The notes below the pieces were generated by a model. The model searched no databases, had not been told where the DNA came from, and saw only the letters and a program-made list of their open reading frames with translations. From Clostridiales bacterium (GTDB lineage: Bacteria; Bacillota; Clostridia; Oscillospirales; Acutalibacteraceae), in the NCBI GenBank assembly GCA_019419895.1, contig JAHZIE010000032.1, positions 19,022-30,041 on the forward strand: a stretch of 11,020 nucleotides of DNA, given 5' to 3'. A program made the translations under genes and the position numbers. Of the stretch, positions 1 to 6,413 are shown one piece after another (position 1 is the stretch's first letter; each line of letters opens with the position of its first letter).

Positions 1-49
1 CAAAACAAAAAATAGGGAATCATAGTCTCAAAAAGGGGCACAATAAAAA

Positions 50-65
50 TGTAAAAATTTTTACA
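50..65. promoter_or_regulatory. 16-bp perfect palindrome, possible operator
   Basis: The sequence TGTAAAAATTTTTACA is a perfect palindrome in an AT-rich stretch about 105 bases before the small gene at 170. Symmetric sites of this size are typical of dimeric repressors, but the AT-rich core could arise by chance and no regulator is encoded nearby. No convincing -35/-10 pair was found between this site and the gene. Confidence 0.25.
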
Positions 66-169
66 GGAAAAAAGGAAGTCGTAGTGAAATAAAAATACAA
101 AAACTTACCCTTGGCCGCGGGAGGATATCCTTTTCCCCTTTGGAAATGATACTATCGAGGTGAGAATTT

Positions 170-358
170 ATGTATTATGGAGATTGGGGCGGAGGATATT
201 CTCCGCAATCCGGCTTGGTCCCTTTTTTTGCTCTGGAAGCTCTCCTGGACATCACGAATGATAAACGTCACCCCATAGGAAGCCATGAATATCAGGACAG
301 CATCCGCGATACCGATTATTTGGGAGATGCCCAGGCTGAGGATCCTCGCCTTAGATAA
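170..358 (+). CDS. Small uncharacterised protein, 62 aa
   Basis: I do not recognise this protein. It begins with a Gly/Tyr/Trp-rich stretch (MYYGDWGGGY), followed by a short hydrophobic patch around residues 15-27 (LVPFFALEALLDI) and a polar, Asp-rich tail with many charged residues. Support for a real gene comes from its surroundings. A strong ribosome site GAGGTGAG (157-164) lies five bases before the ATG. The stop codon runs straight into a 16-bp terminator hairpin. The Gly/Tyr-rich start recalls small spore-associated proteins of Firmicutes such as the YjcZ type, but the long hydrophobic tail of that family is missing, so I do not assign it there. It converges on the DegV-family gene. An overlapping frame at 285-569 reads through the terminator and is not credible. 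Confidence 0.55.
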   Translation: MYYGDWGGGYSPQSGLVPFFALEALLDITNDKRHPIGSHEYQDSIRDTDYLGDAQAEDPRLR

Positions 359-396
359 AACGAGCGGACCGCCAATTAAAGGCGGTCCGCTCGTTT
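358..396. terminator. Intrinsic terminator between convergent genes
   Basis: A 16-bp perfect inverted repeat (358-373 with 381-396) encloses a 7-base loop. The GC core is GAGCGGACCGCC. It lies between the + strand small gene, whose stop overlaps its first base, and the - strand DegV-family gene ending at 426, so it can serve both strands. The T-tracts are short because the AAA and TTT ends are part of the stem. Confidence 0.8.
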
Positions 397-425
397 ATAA
401 GTTTCTATTAACCTGCCGTGGATTT

Positions 426-1277
426 TTATTTTACAAGATAAAGGATCCCAAGGGTATTGGGACCACAGTGGCTGGACACAGTGCAGCCAGCGCGTGTAAT
501 CAGTACCTCGGAAAAAGGCTGGAGGCTCTTTACCTGCGCGACAACCTCATCAATCATGGCGGGATCTGACATTCCCGAATGGGTGACAAAGATCCGCTTG
601 AGCTGGAGATCAGTTTTCCCTGTCAGCTTGTCCGCCACATAGTTGTGAAGGGCGGAGGAAAGACTTCCGCGGTATTTTTTGCCGACCACCATTTTTCCAT
701 CTGTCACCTCAATACAAGGTTTGAGCCTGAGCACATTCGCCCCTAAAGCGGCCACGCCGGAGCAGCGGCCGCCCTTCCAAAGGTATTGCAGAGTATCAAT
801 GATAAAGCTCGCGCGAACTTTTTCGCGCAGGGCTAAAATTCGTTCTACAATCTGCCCTGCCTCCATTCCCTGCTGTGCCAGCTCGGCAGCCTCCAATACC
901 AGCAGTCCAATGCCTGTGGAGAGGTTTTTGGAATCAATGGGATAAACATCTTCAAATTCCTTGGCCGCGATGGAAGCGTTATTATAAGCGCCGGAAAATT
1001 CCGAACTGATATGAAAATTAATAACCGCGTATCCTAGATCCGTCCATTTTTTATATTCTTGGGAGTAGGCCGACAAGCTTGGGGCTGCTGTTTTAGGAAG
1101 CTTTCCGCACCGTTTATATGAGGCGTACAGATCGTCGGGAAAAATGTCCACACCGTCCAGATAATCCTTTTCCTCCACGCTGACAGTCAGCGGCAATACA
1201 GAAACGTCATATTTTTGGTAAAGCTCAGGGGAAAGATCCGAAGGGCTGTCCGCGATGATTTTCACTTTTTTAGGCAT
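426..1277 (-). CDS. DegV family fatty-acid-binding protein
   Basis: This 283-residue protein has the full length and landmarks of the DegV family. Members bind a fatty acid in a cleft between two alpha/beta lobes; some, called FakB in other Firmicutes, hand it to a fatty-acid kinase. Visible motifs are DSPSDLS (10-16), the TAAPS loop (63-67), ISSEFSGAYNNA (90-101), LSTGIG (119-124), LQYLWKGGRCS (163-173), KPCIEVTDGKM (186-196) and the C-terminal SSHCGPNTLG (268-277), which in solved members contacts the lipid carboxylate. There is no signal peptide, so it is cytoplasmic. The ATG at 1275-1277 is preceded by an AAGGA ribosome site about six bases away. No FakA-type kinase gene is in the window, and DegV proteins are often multicopy, so the lipid and partner are not known. 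It probably has its own transcript, given the roughly 300-base gap to manA. Confidence 0.9.
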   Translation of the reverse strand: MPKKVKIIADSPSDLSPELYQKYDVSVLPLTVSVEEKDYLDGVDIFPDDLYASYKRCGKLPKTAAPSLSAYSQEYKKWTDLGYAVINFHISSEFSGAYNNASIAAKEFEDVYPIDSKNLSTGIGLLVLEAAELAQQGMEAGQIVERILALREKVRASFIIDTLQYLWKGGRCSGVAALGANVLRLKPCIEVTDGKMVVGKKYRGSLSSALHNYVADKLTGKTDLQLKRIFVTHSGMSDPAMIDEVVAQVKSLQPFSEVLITRAGCTVSSHCGPNTLGILYLVK

Positions 1278-1416
1278 ATCGTTTCCTTCTTTCTATCCAG
1301 CCACTTTATCAGTCTGATACCGATTGATTTTCTGGGCTTCCGGTATAACTGATAGCGGGCTCTGTTAAAAATATTTCTTTGGCGAAAATCCGGATCCTTA
1401 TGGGGGCTGCGAAATT

Positions 1417-1430
1417 TTAAAGCGCTTTCC
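1417..1430. promoter_or_regulatory. Possible cre (CcpA) site
   Basis: TTAAAGCGCTTTCC contains the 10-bp palindrome AAAGCGCTTT and agrees with the idealised cre sequence TGAAAGCGCTTTCA at 12 of 14 positions. It lies about 140 bases before the DegV gene start and about 150 bases after the manA stop. CcpA sites are common in Firmicutes carbon-responsive promoters, but cre motifs are loose and one match is weak evidence. Confidence 0.3.
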
Positions 1431-1470
1431 GCCTGCGGGAAAAACTTATAAGGCCAAGCAGTCTAAAGCC

Positions 1471-1507
1471 CCTCTCTGACAGGATTTATCATCAACGTCC
1501 AGAGAGG
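1471..1507 (-). terminator. Weak possible manA terminator hairpin
   Basis: An 8-bp perfect inverted repeat (1471-1478 with 1500-1507, CCTCTCTG/CAGAGAGG) encloses a 21-base loop about 65 bases past the manA stop. On the - strand it is followed by GGCTTT, only a three-base T run. The loop is long and the tail poor, so this is a weak terminator at best. Confidence 0.25.
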
Positions 1508-1573
1508 TACAAATCAGGCAAAAATAAAGACATAAAACAACCGATAGGCCGGAAAACGGTGGGCAGGGAAAAA

Positions 1574-2539
1574 TCACACGGTGGTCAACAGAACACAGCC
1601 TTCCCCCGCCAAATGGTAGCCGCCAAAACCGGATGGTAGAAAAATGCTTTCTCCCTTTTGAAGGGAAACGGATTCCCCCTCCCAATGGAGGAGAAGCTTT
1701 CCATCAATACACAACAGGGAATGAAAGCTTTCGGAACCGGCGTCCAGGCAGGCGTGAGAGGCGATATCCAGACGGTAAACAGTAAAATACTCGCAGGAAC
1801 GGAGAAGCAGCTGAGAGAAACCTTCCTTATTTTCCAGAATTCCCTGTGGAACAGGTTCCTTCAGGGATGGCTCTAAGGAAGTGACATCCAGGGCTTTGTC
1901 AATATGGAGGGCCCTGGGCTTTCCGTCAGATCCCAGGCGGCCGTAATCATAGACGCGGTATGTCGTGTTGGAGTTCTGCTGAATTTCAGCGATCACGATT
2001 CCTTTGCCGATGGCGTGAAGGGTACCGGCTTCTATAAAGAAAACATCCCCCTTGTGGACGTTGACCTGTCTGGTAACTTCCAGAAGGGTATTGTCCTCAA
2101 TCCGCTTCTGGAATTCTTCTTTAGAAATTTCCTTTTGGAAGCCGTAAATCAGGGAGGAATCAGGTTCACAGTCCAGAATATACCACATTTCAGTTTTACC
2201 GTATTCCCCTTCTGTGCGCAGGGCGTAATCATTACCGGGATGGACCTGGACGGAAAGATTGTCCTTAGCGTCGATCAATTTAATTAACACGGGGAAGTAG
2301 GGAAAACGCTCTCCATGGGTTCCCAAAACATGCCTGCCCTCCTGTTGGATATAGGTTTCCAGGCTGGTTCCGGCACAGGGACCGTTCGCGATGATGGATT
2401 GCCCGTCCTTGTGGCAGGAAAGCTCCCAGCTTTCGGCTATCTTGTTTAGGCTGCTTTGAATTCCATAATCGGTTTTCAGCTTTGTACCACCCCAGAGATA
2501 ATCCTTACAGGGCGGAAGCAGTTTTAATGGATATATCAC
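1574..2539 (-). CDS. manA: Mannose-6-phosphate isomerase, class I
   Basis: This zinc enzyme interconverts mannose-6-phosphate and fructose-6-phosphate, linking mannose use or mannose-derived glycan synthesis to glycolysis in the cytoplasm. At 321 residues it is the short Bacillus-type class I form. It opens with the family-typical MIYPLKLLPP and LWGGTKL. The cupin metal ligands are visible as Q98 and H100 in QVHP, E117 in KTEMWY and H175 in AGTLHAIG. The QNSNTTYRVYDYGR block (188-201) and a C-terminal cupin-like half follow. The start is GTG at 2537-2539, chosen because AAAGGAG lies nine bases upstream and because the N-terminus aligns with the family there. It follows the ABC exporter operon on the same strand but is separated by a strong terminator, so it is probably transcribed from the promoter at 2604-2632. 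No other sugar gene is adjacent. Confidence 0.93.
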   Translation of the reverse strand: MIYPLKLLPPCKDYLWGGTKLKTDYGIQSSLNKIAESWELSCHKDGQSIIANGPCAGTSLETYIQQEGRHVLGTHGERFPYFPVLIKLIDAKDNLSVQVHPGNDYALRTEGEYGKTEMWYILDCEPDSSLIYGFQKEISKEEFQKRIEDNTLLEVTRQVNVHKGDVFFIEAGTLHAIGKGIVIAEIQQNSNTTYRVYDYGRLGSDGKPRALHIDKALDVTSLEPSLKEPVPQGILENKEGFSQLLLRSCEYFTVYRLDIASHACLDAGSESFHSLLCIDGKLLLHWEGESVSLQKGESIFLPSGFGGYHLAGEGCVLLTTV

Positions 2540-2564
2540 TTGAGGGCGCTCCTTTCTTTATCTC

Positions 2565-2606
2565 AAAAAAGATAACTGCGGCAAAATAACCTCTGCCGCA
2601 GTTATC
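2565..2606 (-). terminator. Intrinsic terminator of the ABC exporter operon
   Basis: A 13-bp perfect stem (2594-2606 with 2571-2583, GATAACTGCGGCA and its complement) with a 10-base loop is followed on the - strand by six T residues (2565-2570). It begins 32 bases after the exporter stop codon and ends only about 25 bases before the manA start. Confidence 0.88.
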
Positions 2607-2632
2607 ATACCATAGAAATCAATTCTCCGCAA
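2604..2632 (-). promoter_or_regulatory. Candidate manA promoter overlapping the terminator
   Basis: Reading the - strand, TTGCGG (2627-2632), a 17-base spacer and TATGAT (2604-2609) form a sigma-A-type promoter. The -35 is weak at three of six, but the -10 matches at five of six and has an extended TG one base upstream. The -10 overlaps the outer end of the terminator stem. Transcription would begin near 2597, leaving out most of the first stem arm and giving a leader of roughly 58 bases before manA. Confidence 0.55.
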
Positions 2633-2637
2633 GAATT

Positions 2638-4413
2638 TTAGTCTTCTTCCGTCAATTGGGAGGTGTACAGGCGGTAATAATCTCCCTTTTTGGCCATCAG
2701 CTCATCATGGGTTCCATATTCGGAAATATTCTGGTTGGATACATACATAATTTTATCGCAGTTTTTAATGGTGGACAGTCTGTGCGCGATGATAAAGGAG
2801 GTGCGTCCTTTGAGAAGATGGTTGATGCCCTCCTGGACATACTGCTCCGTTTTCGTATCAATTGCGGAGGTAGCCTCGTCCAAAATCAGTATTTTGGGAT
2901 CTGAAATGATGGTTCTGGCAAAGGCGAGAAGCTGCTTTTGTCCCTGGGAAAGCCTTCCGCCCCGTTCCTTTACCTCGGTTTGATACTTGTGCTTCATCGT
3001 TTCAATAAATTCATCCGCATGGACAACACGGCAGGCGGCGGCGATTTCCTCTTCTGTTGCTTCCAGATTGCCATAAAGCACATTATCCGCAATGGTGCCG
3101 GAGAAGATGAAGCTGTCCTGCAGCATGATTCCCATCTGACTGCGAAGGGAATGGAGAGTGACCTTGGAAATATCATGCCCATCAATCAGAACACGGCCGC
3201 TGTTGACGTCATAAAAACGGGAAATCAGGTTGACTACAGTAGTTTTTCCCGCGCCGGTAGGACCGACAAGGGCGACGCTTTGACCGGGCTTGATGTCAAA
3301 GCTGACATCGTTGAGGATCACCTTTCCGGGCTCATAGCCAAAGACGACATGATCAAAGGTAACTTCTCCCTTGATTTCGGGAATGTCGTAGGCGTCAGGC
3401 GCGTCGTCGATAAGAACAGGCTCATCCATGGCCTCAAAAATACGCTCCAGATAGGCAATAGTATTCAGAAAGTTGGTATAAATCTGAGCCAGGTTGTTGA
3501 TTGGCTGCCAGAACCGCCAGGAATAGTTTCCCATGGCCACGAAGGTACCGAGGGAAGCGGCCGGATGCATCCACAGCATACCGGTGAGGTAAAGAAAGGC
3601 GGTGATGGTCTGGGAGATATTCTCAACCCCCAGAAAGGTCAGGTTGGAAAGGAGAGAGGCCTTCTTCCACTTTTTACTGGTTTCCTTAGACAGCCGGGTG
3701 AAAATTTCAAGGTTTTCATCCTCGCGGGTAAAGATCTGAGTAACGCGCATTCCGTTGATGCTCTCCTGGAGATAGGCGTTCATGTTGGAGTTTTTATTGG
3801 ACTGCGCCTGCCAGGCCCGGCGCTGCGCCGGTTTGAGAAGGAAGAAATAGACGAAGAGAATCGGCAGGCCGGAGAGGATAACCAGAGCCAAAGGAATGCT
3901 GGTGCAGAGCATAAAGATGATAATGAAAATCAGGTTGAAAATTTCAAGAATAAAGTTGACAATACCATTGGACAGCATATCGGATACATTGTTGACATAC
4001 TGGACGATTCTGACCAGAATTTTTCCGTGGGGACGGTCGTCATAATAGGAAAAAGGAAGCTTTTGCAGATGGGCAAACAAATCCATCCGGATGTCGTAAA
4101 TAATATCCTGCGCCACTTTGGCCATGATATTGGAACGGATCTTGGTGAAAATGATGCTGATAAACAGACAGGCAGCCAGGAGCACGCAGAGAAGCACCAG
4201 CTCGGTAATGTTCTTCTCAGGAATGGAATAGTCGAGAATCCGCTGGGAAATGACAGGGGAGAGCAGTCCCAGAATACTGCCGAACGCGCTCAGAACCAGG
4301 ACAAAAATCATTTTTTTCTTGTGTTGCCGGATATAGACCATACTGCGTTTAAAATGAGTAATGTCAAATGGGGTTTCCAGGTTTTCGTCGATATCATACC
4401 GGTTTCTGGCCAT
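2638..4413 (-). CDS. ABC exporter half-transporter, catalytic subunit
   Basis: This 591-residue protein is a fused membrane-ATPase half-transporter of the multidrug/lipid exporter type. Six membrane spans occupy about residues 35-325, and the ATPase domain about 350-585. Visible motifs are Walker A GPTGAGKT (384-391), Q-loop Q432, signature LSQGQ (488-492), Walker B ILILDE with catalytic E513, the D-loop SAID after it, and H-loop H544. The catalytic residues are intact while the signature deviates from LSGGQ. That is the pattern of the TM288-like partner in heterodimeric exporters such as TM287/288 or BmrCD. Its ATG overlaps the stop of the upstream partner gene by one base (TAATG), and AAGGAGGTGG lies inside the partner's last codons, so translation is likely coupled. 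The exported substrate cannot be read from the sequence; multidrug or peptide export is possible. Confidence 0.9.
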   Translation of the reverse strand: MARNRYDIDENLETPFDITHFKRSMVYIRQHKKKMIFVLVLSAFGSILGLLSPVISQRILDYSIPEKNITELVLLCVLLAACLFISIIFTKIRSNIMAKVAQDIIYDIRMDLFAHLQKLPFSYYDDRPHGKILVRIVQYVNNVSDMLSNGIVNFILEIFNLIFIIIFMLCTSIPLALVILSGLPILFVYFFLLKPAQRRAWQAQSNKNSNMNAYLQESINGMRVTQIFTREDENLEIFTRLSKETSKKWKKASLLSNLTFLGVENISQTITAFLYLTGMLWMHPAASLGTFVAMGNYSWRFWQPINNLAQIYTNFLNTIAYLERIFEAMDEPVLIDDAPDAYDIPEIKGEVTFDHVVFGYEPGKVILNDVSFDIKPGQSVALVGPTGAGKTTVVNLISRFYDVNSGRVLIDGHDISKVTLHSLRSQMGIMLQDSFIFSGTIADNVLYGNLEATEEEIAAACRVVHADEFIETMKHKYQTEVKERGGRLSQGQKQLLAFARTIISDPKILILDEATSAIDTKTEQYVQEGINHLLKGRTSFIIAHRLSTIKNCDKIMYVSNQNISEYGTHDELMAKKGDYYRLYTSQLTEED

Positions 4414-6149
4414 TACGCATCCACCTCCTTAGCCATGCCTTGCTGGATGCAGTAAATGTCGTAGTAAATGCCTTTTTTGGCAAGAAGCTCCTTATGGGTG
4501 CCCGATTCGGCGATTCCGTGATCCCTGAGGATAATGATTTTATCCGCGTGCTTTACGGAAGAAATCCTCTGGGCGATAATAATTTTGGTGCATTCAAAAT
4601 CCAGCTGCTTGAGCTGGCCCTGAATAAATTTTTCCGTCTCCATATCGACGGCGGAGGTGGTGTCATCCAAGATCAGGATCGGGGGGCGCAGGGCGAGGGC
4701 GCGCGCCAGGGCAATCCTCTGCTTTTGACCTCCGGACAGTCCCATGCCGCGCTCACCGACAATGGTATCGTAACCGTCCGGCATTTTTTCCACAAAATCA
4801 GCGCCAGCCATATAAGCGAATTTTTTCACATCCTCCTCAGGAAGAGAGGGGTCGCCGTAGGCGATATTTCCGTCGATGGTGTCGGAGAAAAGGAACACGT
4901 CCTGGGTGGCCATACCGATATTTTTTCTCAGCTGGTAGAGATCCCAATCCTTCACGTTGACGCCGTCTACAAAAACCGCGCCGCCCGATACGTCGTAGAA
5001 ACGGGAAATCAGGTTGGTAATGGTAGTTTTACCGCAGCCTGTCTCTCCCATAATGGCGATGGTCTGGCCCGCCTTCATGGAAAGGGAAACATGGTTGAGC
5101 ACCTCTTCCTTTCCAAAACGGAAGGAAACATCCTGAAATTCAATGTCTCCGTGGGGGCGCTCCTGGGGAACAAAGCCGTTTTCCGGATTTTTGATGTCGG
5201 GCTTATATCCCTGGATTTGGATGATACGGTCGCTGGAAGCGAGGAAACGATTAATGTCGTTTAAAATGCCGCCCAGCTGCTTGAGGGGATCGATGGTGGC
5301 CCAAATCATGGAATTCATGGCGACAAACTGCCCGCTGGACAGCTGCCCGCTAATCATCAGCAGGCCGCCCACCAGAAGACTTGTCACCGTCATGGATTGT
5401 GCCAGTGATTCAATATAAGGATAGTACTTCAGCCAGATATGGTTAGCCTCCAGGTTTTGCTCCCGGAAATCTTCATTTTTGCCGCGGAATTTCTCAATTT
5501 CGAAATCTTCCTTGGCAAAGGCCTTTACCACTTTGTTGCCGGAGATATTTTCCTGGGCGTTGGTGCTCAGGCGGGAAAGTCTTTCGCGAAGCTCCACATA
5601 AATTGGCCGGGATTTTCTTGAGTAGATCCTTAAAAGAACAAAAACAAAGGGAGTAACCGCAATCAGGGCTATGGTATAGGTTACATTTGTGGTCAAAAAA
5701 TAAATCATCGTGGCGGCATAAAGAACAAAGCTGCTGACAAGCTGCCGGCAGTCAAAGGCGACAACCTGACGGATGGTGTCCATATCACTTGTCATGGCGG
5801 TCATCAGATCGCCGGTACGGAAGTTATCGAAAAACTTCATGTCTTTACGCTGCATACTGCGATAAGTGGTAACACGGATGCGGTGAAGCATCCCCTGTGT
5901 GGTATGTTCCATCAGTACTATCATTAAATACTGCAGCCCGGTCCGGACAAGGGTTACAGCGGACATTGACAGAAGCAGGGTGAGCAGGATGGCCGTATTG
6001 CCGCCCTTAACACACTCGTCAATGACCCTTTCAAGAATTCTTGGATTGATAAGCTGCATAATAGGAATGATCACAGCGATGGAATAATACAGAATCAGGG
6101 TTGTGTGATAATTCTCGCAGTTTTTCCAGATCCATTTTACTCGATACAC
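4413..6149 (-). CDS. ABC exporter half-transporter, degenerate-site subunit
   Basis: This 578-residue half-transporter is the first gene of the exporter operon. The membrane domain is about residues 15-310 and the ATPase about 335-570. Walker A GETGCGKT (368-375), Q416 and a canonical LSGGQ (471-475) are present. The catalytic glutamate after Walker B is replaced by aspartate (ILILDD, D496) and the H-loop histidine by glutamine (IIAQRIS, Q527). These changes mark the non-hydrolysing site of heterodimeric exporters, as in TM287. The active composite site would pair this LSGGQ with the partner's Walker motifs. The start is GTG at 6147-6149, with GGTGAT (complementary to the 16S tail) six bases upstream. 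The first membrane helix begins soon after, which supports this start. The leader is long and structured, so control at the RNA level is plausible. Confidence 0.9.
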   Translation of the reverse strand: MYRVKWIWKNCENYHTTLILYYSIAVIIPIMQLINPRILERVIDECVKGGNTAILLTLLLSMSAVTLVRTGLQYLMIVLMEHTTQGMLHRIRVTTYRSMQRKDMKFFDNFRTGDLMTAMTSDMDTIRQVVAFDCRQLVSSFVLYAATMIYFLTTNVTYTIALIAVTPFVFVLLRIYSRKSRPIYVELRERLSRLSTNAQENISGNKVVKAFAKEDFEIEKFRGKNEDFREQNLEANHIWLKYYPYIESLAQSMTVTSLLVGGLLMISGQLSSGQFVAMNSMIWATIDPLKQLGGILNDINRFLASSDRIIQIQGYKPDIKNPENGFVPQERPHGDIEFQDVSFRFGKEEVLNHVSLSMKAGQTIAIMGETGCGKTTITNLISRFYDVSGGAVFVDGVNVKDWDLYQLRKNIGMATQDVFLFSDTIDGNIAYGDPSLPEEDVKKFAYMAGADFVEKMPDGYDTIVGERGMGLSGGQKQRIALARALALRPPILILDDTTSAVDMETEKFIQGQLKQLDFECTKIIIAQRISSVKHADKIIILRDHGIAESGTHKELLAKKGIYYDIYCIQQGMAKEVDA

Positions 6150-6155
6150 AATTTA

Positions 6156-6260
6156 TCACCCACTTTTTGGCAATCGTTCAAGATACCTGGCAGAGAGTTG
6201 TTTTTTGCCAGTTTTCTTACCGGAATCGGCGGCCCCTCCTAGCCGGCCGATTTTAAACAC
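6156..6260 (-). CDS. Possible leader peptide before the ABC exporter
   Basis: A 34-codon frame runs from GTG (6258-6260) to TGA (6156-6158), six bases before the exporter GTG. The stop overlaps the GGTGAT ribosome site of the exporter. The predicted peptide is Lys/Arg-rich in its centre and end (for example SGKKTGKKQLSARYLERLPK). No ribosome site precedes the GTG. A second frame starting from ATT (6224-6226) sits six bases after AGGAGGGG and would end at 6137, inside the exporter gene, so the true reading frame is uncertain. BmrCD-type exporters of Bacillus are controlled by a leader peptide, which makes the idea reasonable, but translation here is unproven. Confidence 0.22.
   Translation of the reverse strand: MFKIGRLGGAADSGKKTGKKQLSARYLERLPKSG
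6187..6211 (-). promoter_or_regulatory. Leader stem-loop with an alternative partner
   Basis: CTGGCA/TGCCAG (6206-6211 with 6187-6192) forms a 6-bp hairpin with a 13-base loop in the exporter leader. The same upstream arm can instead pair as TGGCAA (6205-6210) with TTGCCA (6168-6173), which lies just before the exporter ribosome site. The two pairings exclude each other. No T-run follows on the - strand, so this is not a terminator. Confidence 0.3.
6224..6252 (-). promoter_or_regulatory. Leader hairpin presenting AGGAGGG in its loop
   Basis: On the - strand AATCGGC, a one-base C bulge, GGC, the 8-base loop TAGGAGGG, GCC and GCCGATT make a 10-bp hairpin at the 5' part of the exporter leader. 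The loop displays a near-perfect anti-16S sequence, but no ATG, GTG or TTG lies at normal distance downstream. It might be a ribosome standby site, the ribosome site for a rare ATT start, or a binding site for an RNA-binding protein. Confidence 0.45.
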
Positions 6261-6264
6261 ACAA

Positions 6265-6293
6265 AAGATAGCACACATTGAAAGGTTTTACAA
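6265..6293 (-). promoter_or_regulatory. Second candidate exporter promoter
   Basis: On the - strand TTGTAA (6288-6293), a 17-base spacer and TATCTT (6265-6270) with an extended TG form a promoter with four of six matches in each box. It would start transcription near 6258, just before the leader hairpin. It is weaker than the promoter at 6299-6327, and its -35 box overlaps one arm of the inverted repeat. Confidence 0.35.
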
Positions 6294-6364
6294 TCTTAAT
6301 TTTAAAGTTTTATGTACTTTTTGTTAAGATTGTTGAAATTGCATAAATTTTACGCGAAGATTGT
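6290..6364. repeat. Three copies of AAGATTGT in the divergent promoter region
   Basis: ACAATCTTAA (6290-6299) and TTAAGATTGT (6324-6333) are a perfect 10-bp inverted repeat. A third copy of the core AAGATTGT lies at 6357-6364, in the same orientation as the second and 31 bases further on, about three helical turns. The third copy sits inside CGCGA/TCGCG arms (6353-6368). The pair brackets the stronger exporter promoter, covering its -35 and touching its -10. This is the arrangement expected of operator sites for a DNA-binding regulator, but no such regulator gene is in the window. Confidence 0.42.
6299..6327 (-). promoter_or_regulatory. Main candidate promoter of the ABC exporter operon
   Basis: On the - strand TTAACA (6322-6327), a 17-base spacer and TAAAAT (6299-6304) match the sigma-A consensus at five of six in each box. 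Transcription would start near 6292, leaving a leader of about 140 bases before the exporter GTG. Both boxes lie within or beside the arms of the 10-bp inverted repeat. Confidence 0.5.
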
Positions 6365-6413
6365 CGCGAATTATTAAGTTATTCTTTGGCCGGCGGCCTT
6401 CCAGAAAATTCCC

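Larger units (their letters stand above)
1278..1573. other. Intergenic region, manA to DegV gene
   Basis: No gene is seen here. An open frame on the - strand at 1446-1685 is mostly antisense-frame overlap with manA. On the DegV-gene side there is a 6-bp palindrome with a one-base spacer, TATCAGTCTGATA (1307-1319), plus another CTGATA at 1349-1354. A CcpA-type site resembling cre lies at 1417-1430. No promoter for the DegV gene could be fixed: the best - strand candidate, TTAACA followed by TATACC, has a spacer of only 15. Confidence 0.5.

Noticed and set aside
1904..2287. 127-codon + strand frame opposite manA
   Set aside because: Antisense to the metal-binding core of manA; the manA frame carries all family motifs.
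2938..4455. 505-codon + strand open frame opposite the ABC exporter
   Set aside because: It lies wholly antisense to a clear ABC transporter and its product, rich in Asn, Asp, Gln, Gly and His, matches nothing; it is a codon-bias shadow.
4368..5264. 298-codon + strand frame opposite the first exporter gene
   Set aside because: Antisense to the well-supported ATPase domain and without a recognisable product.
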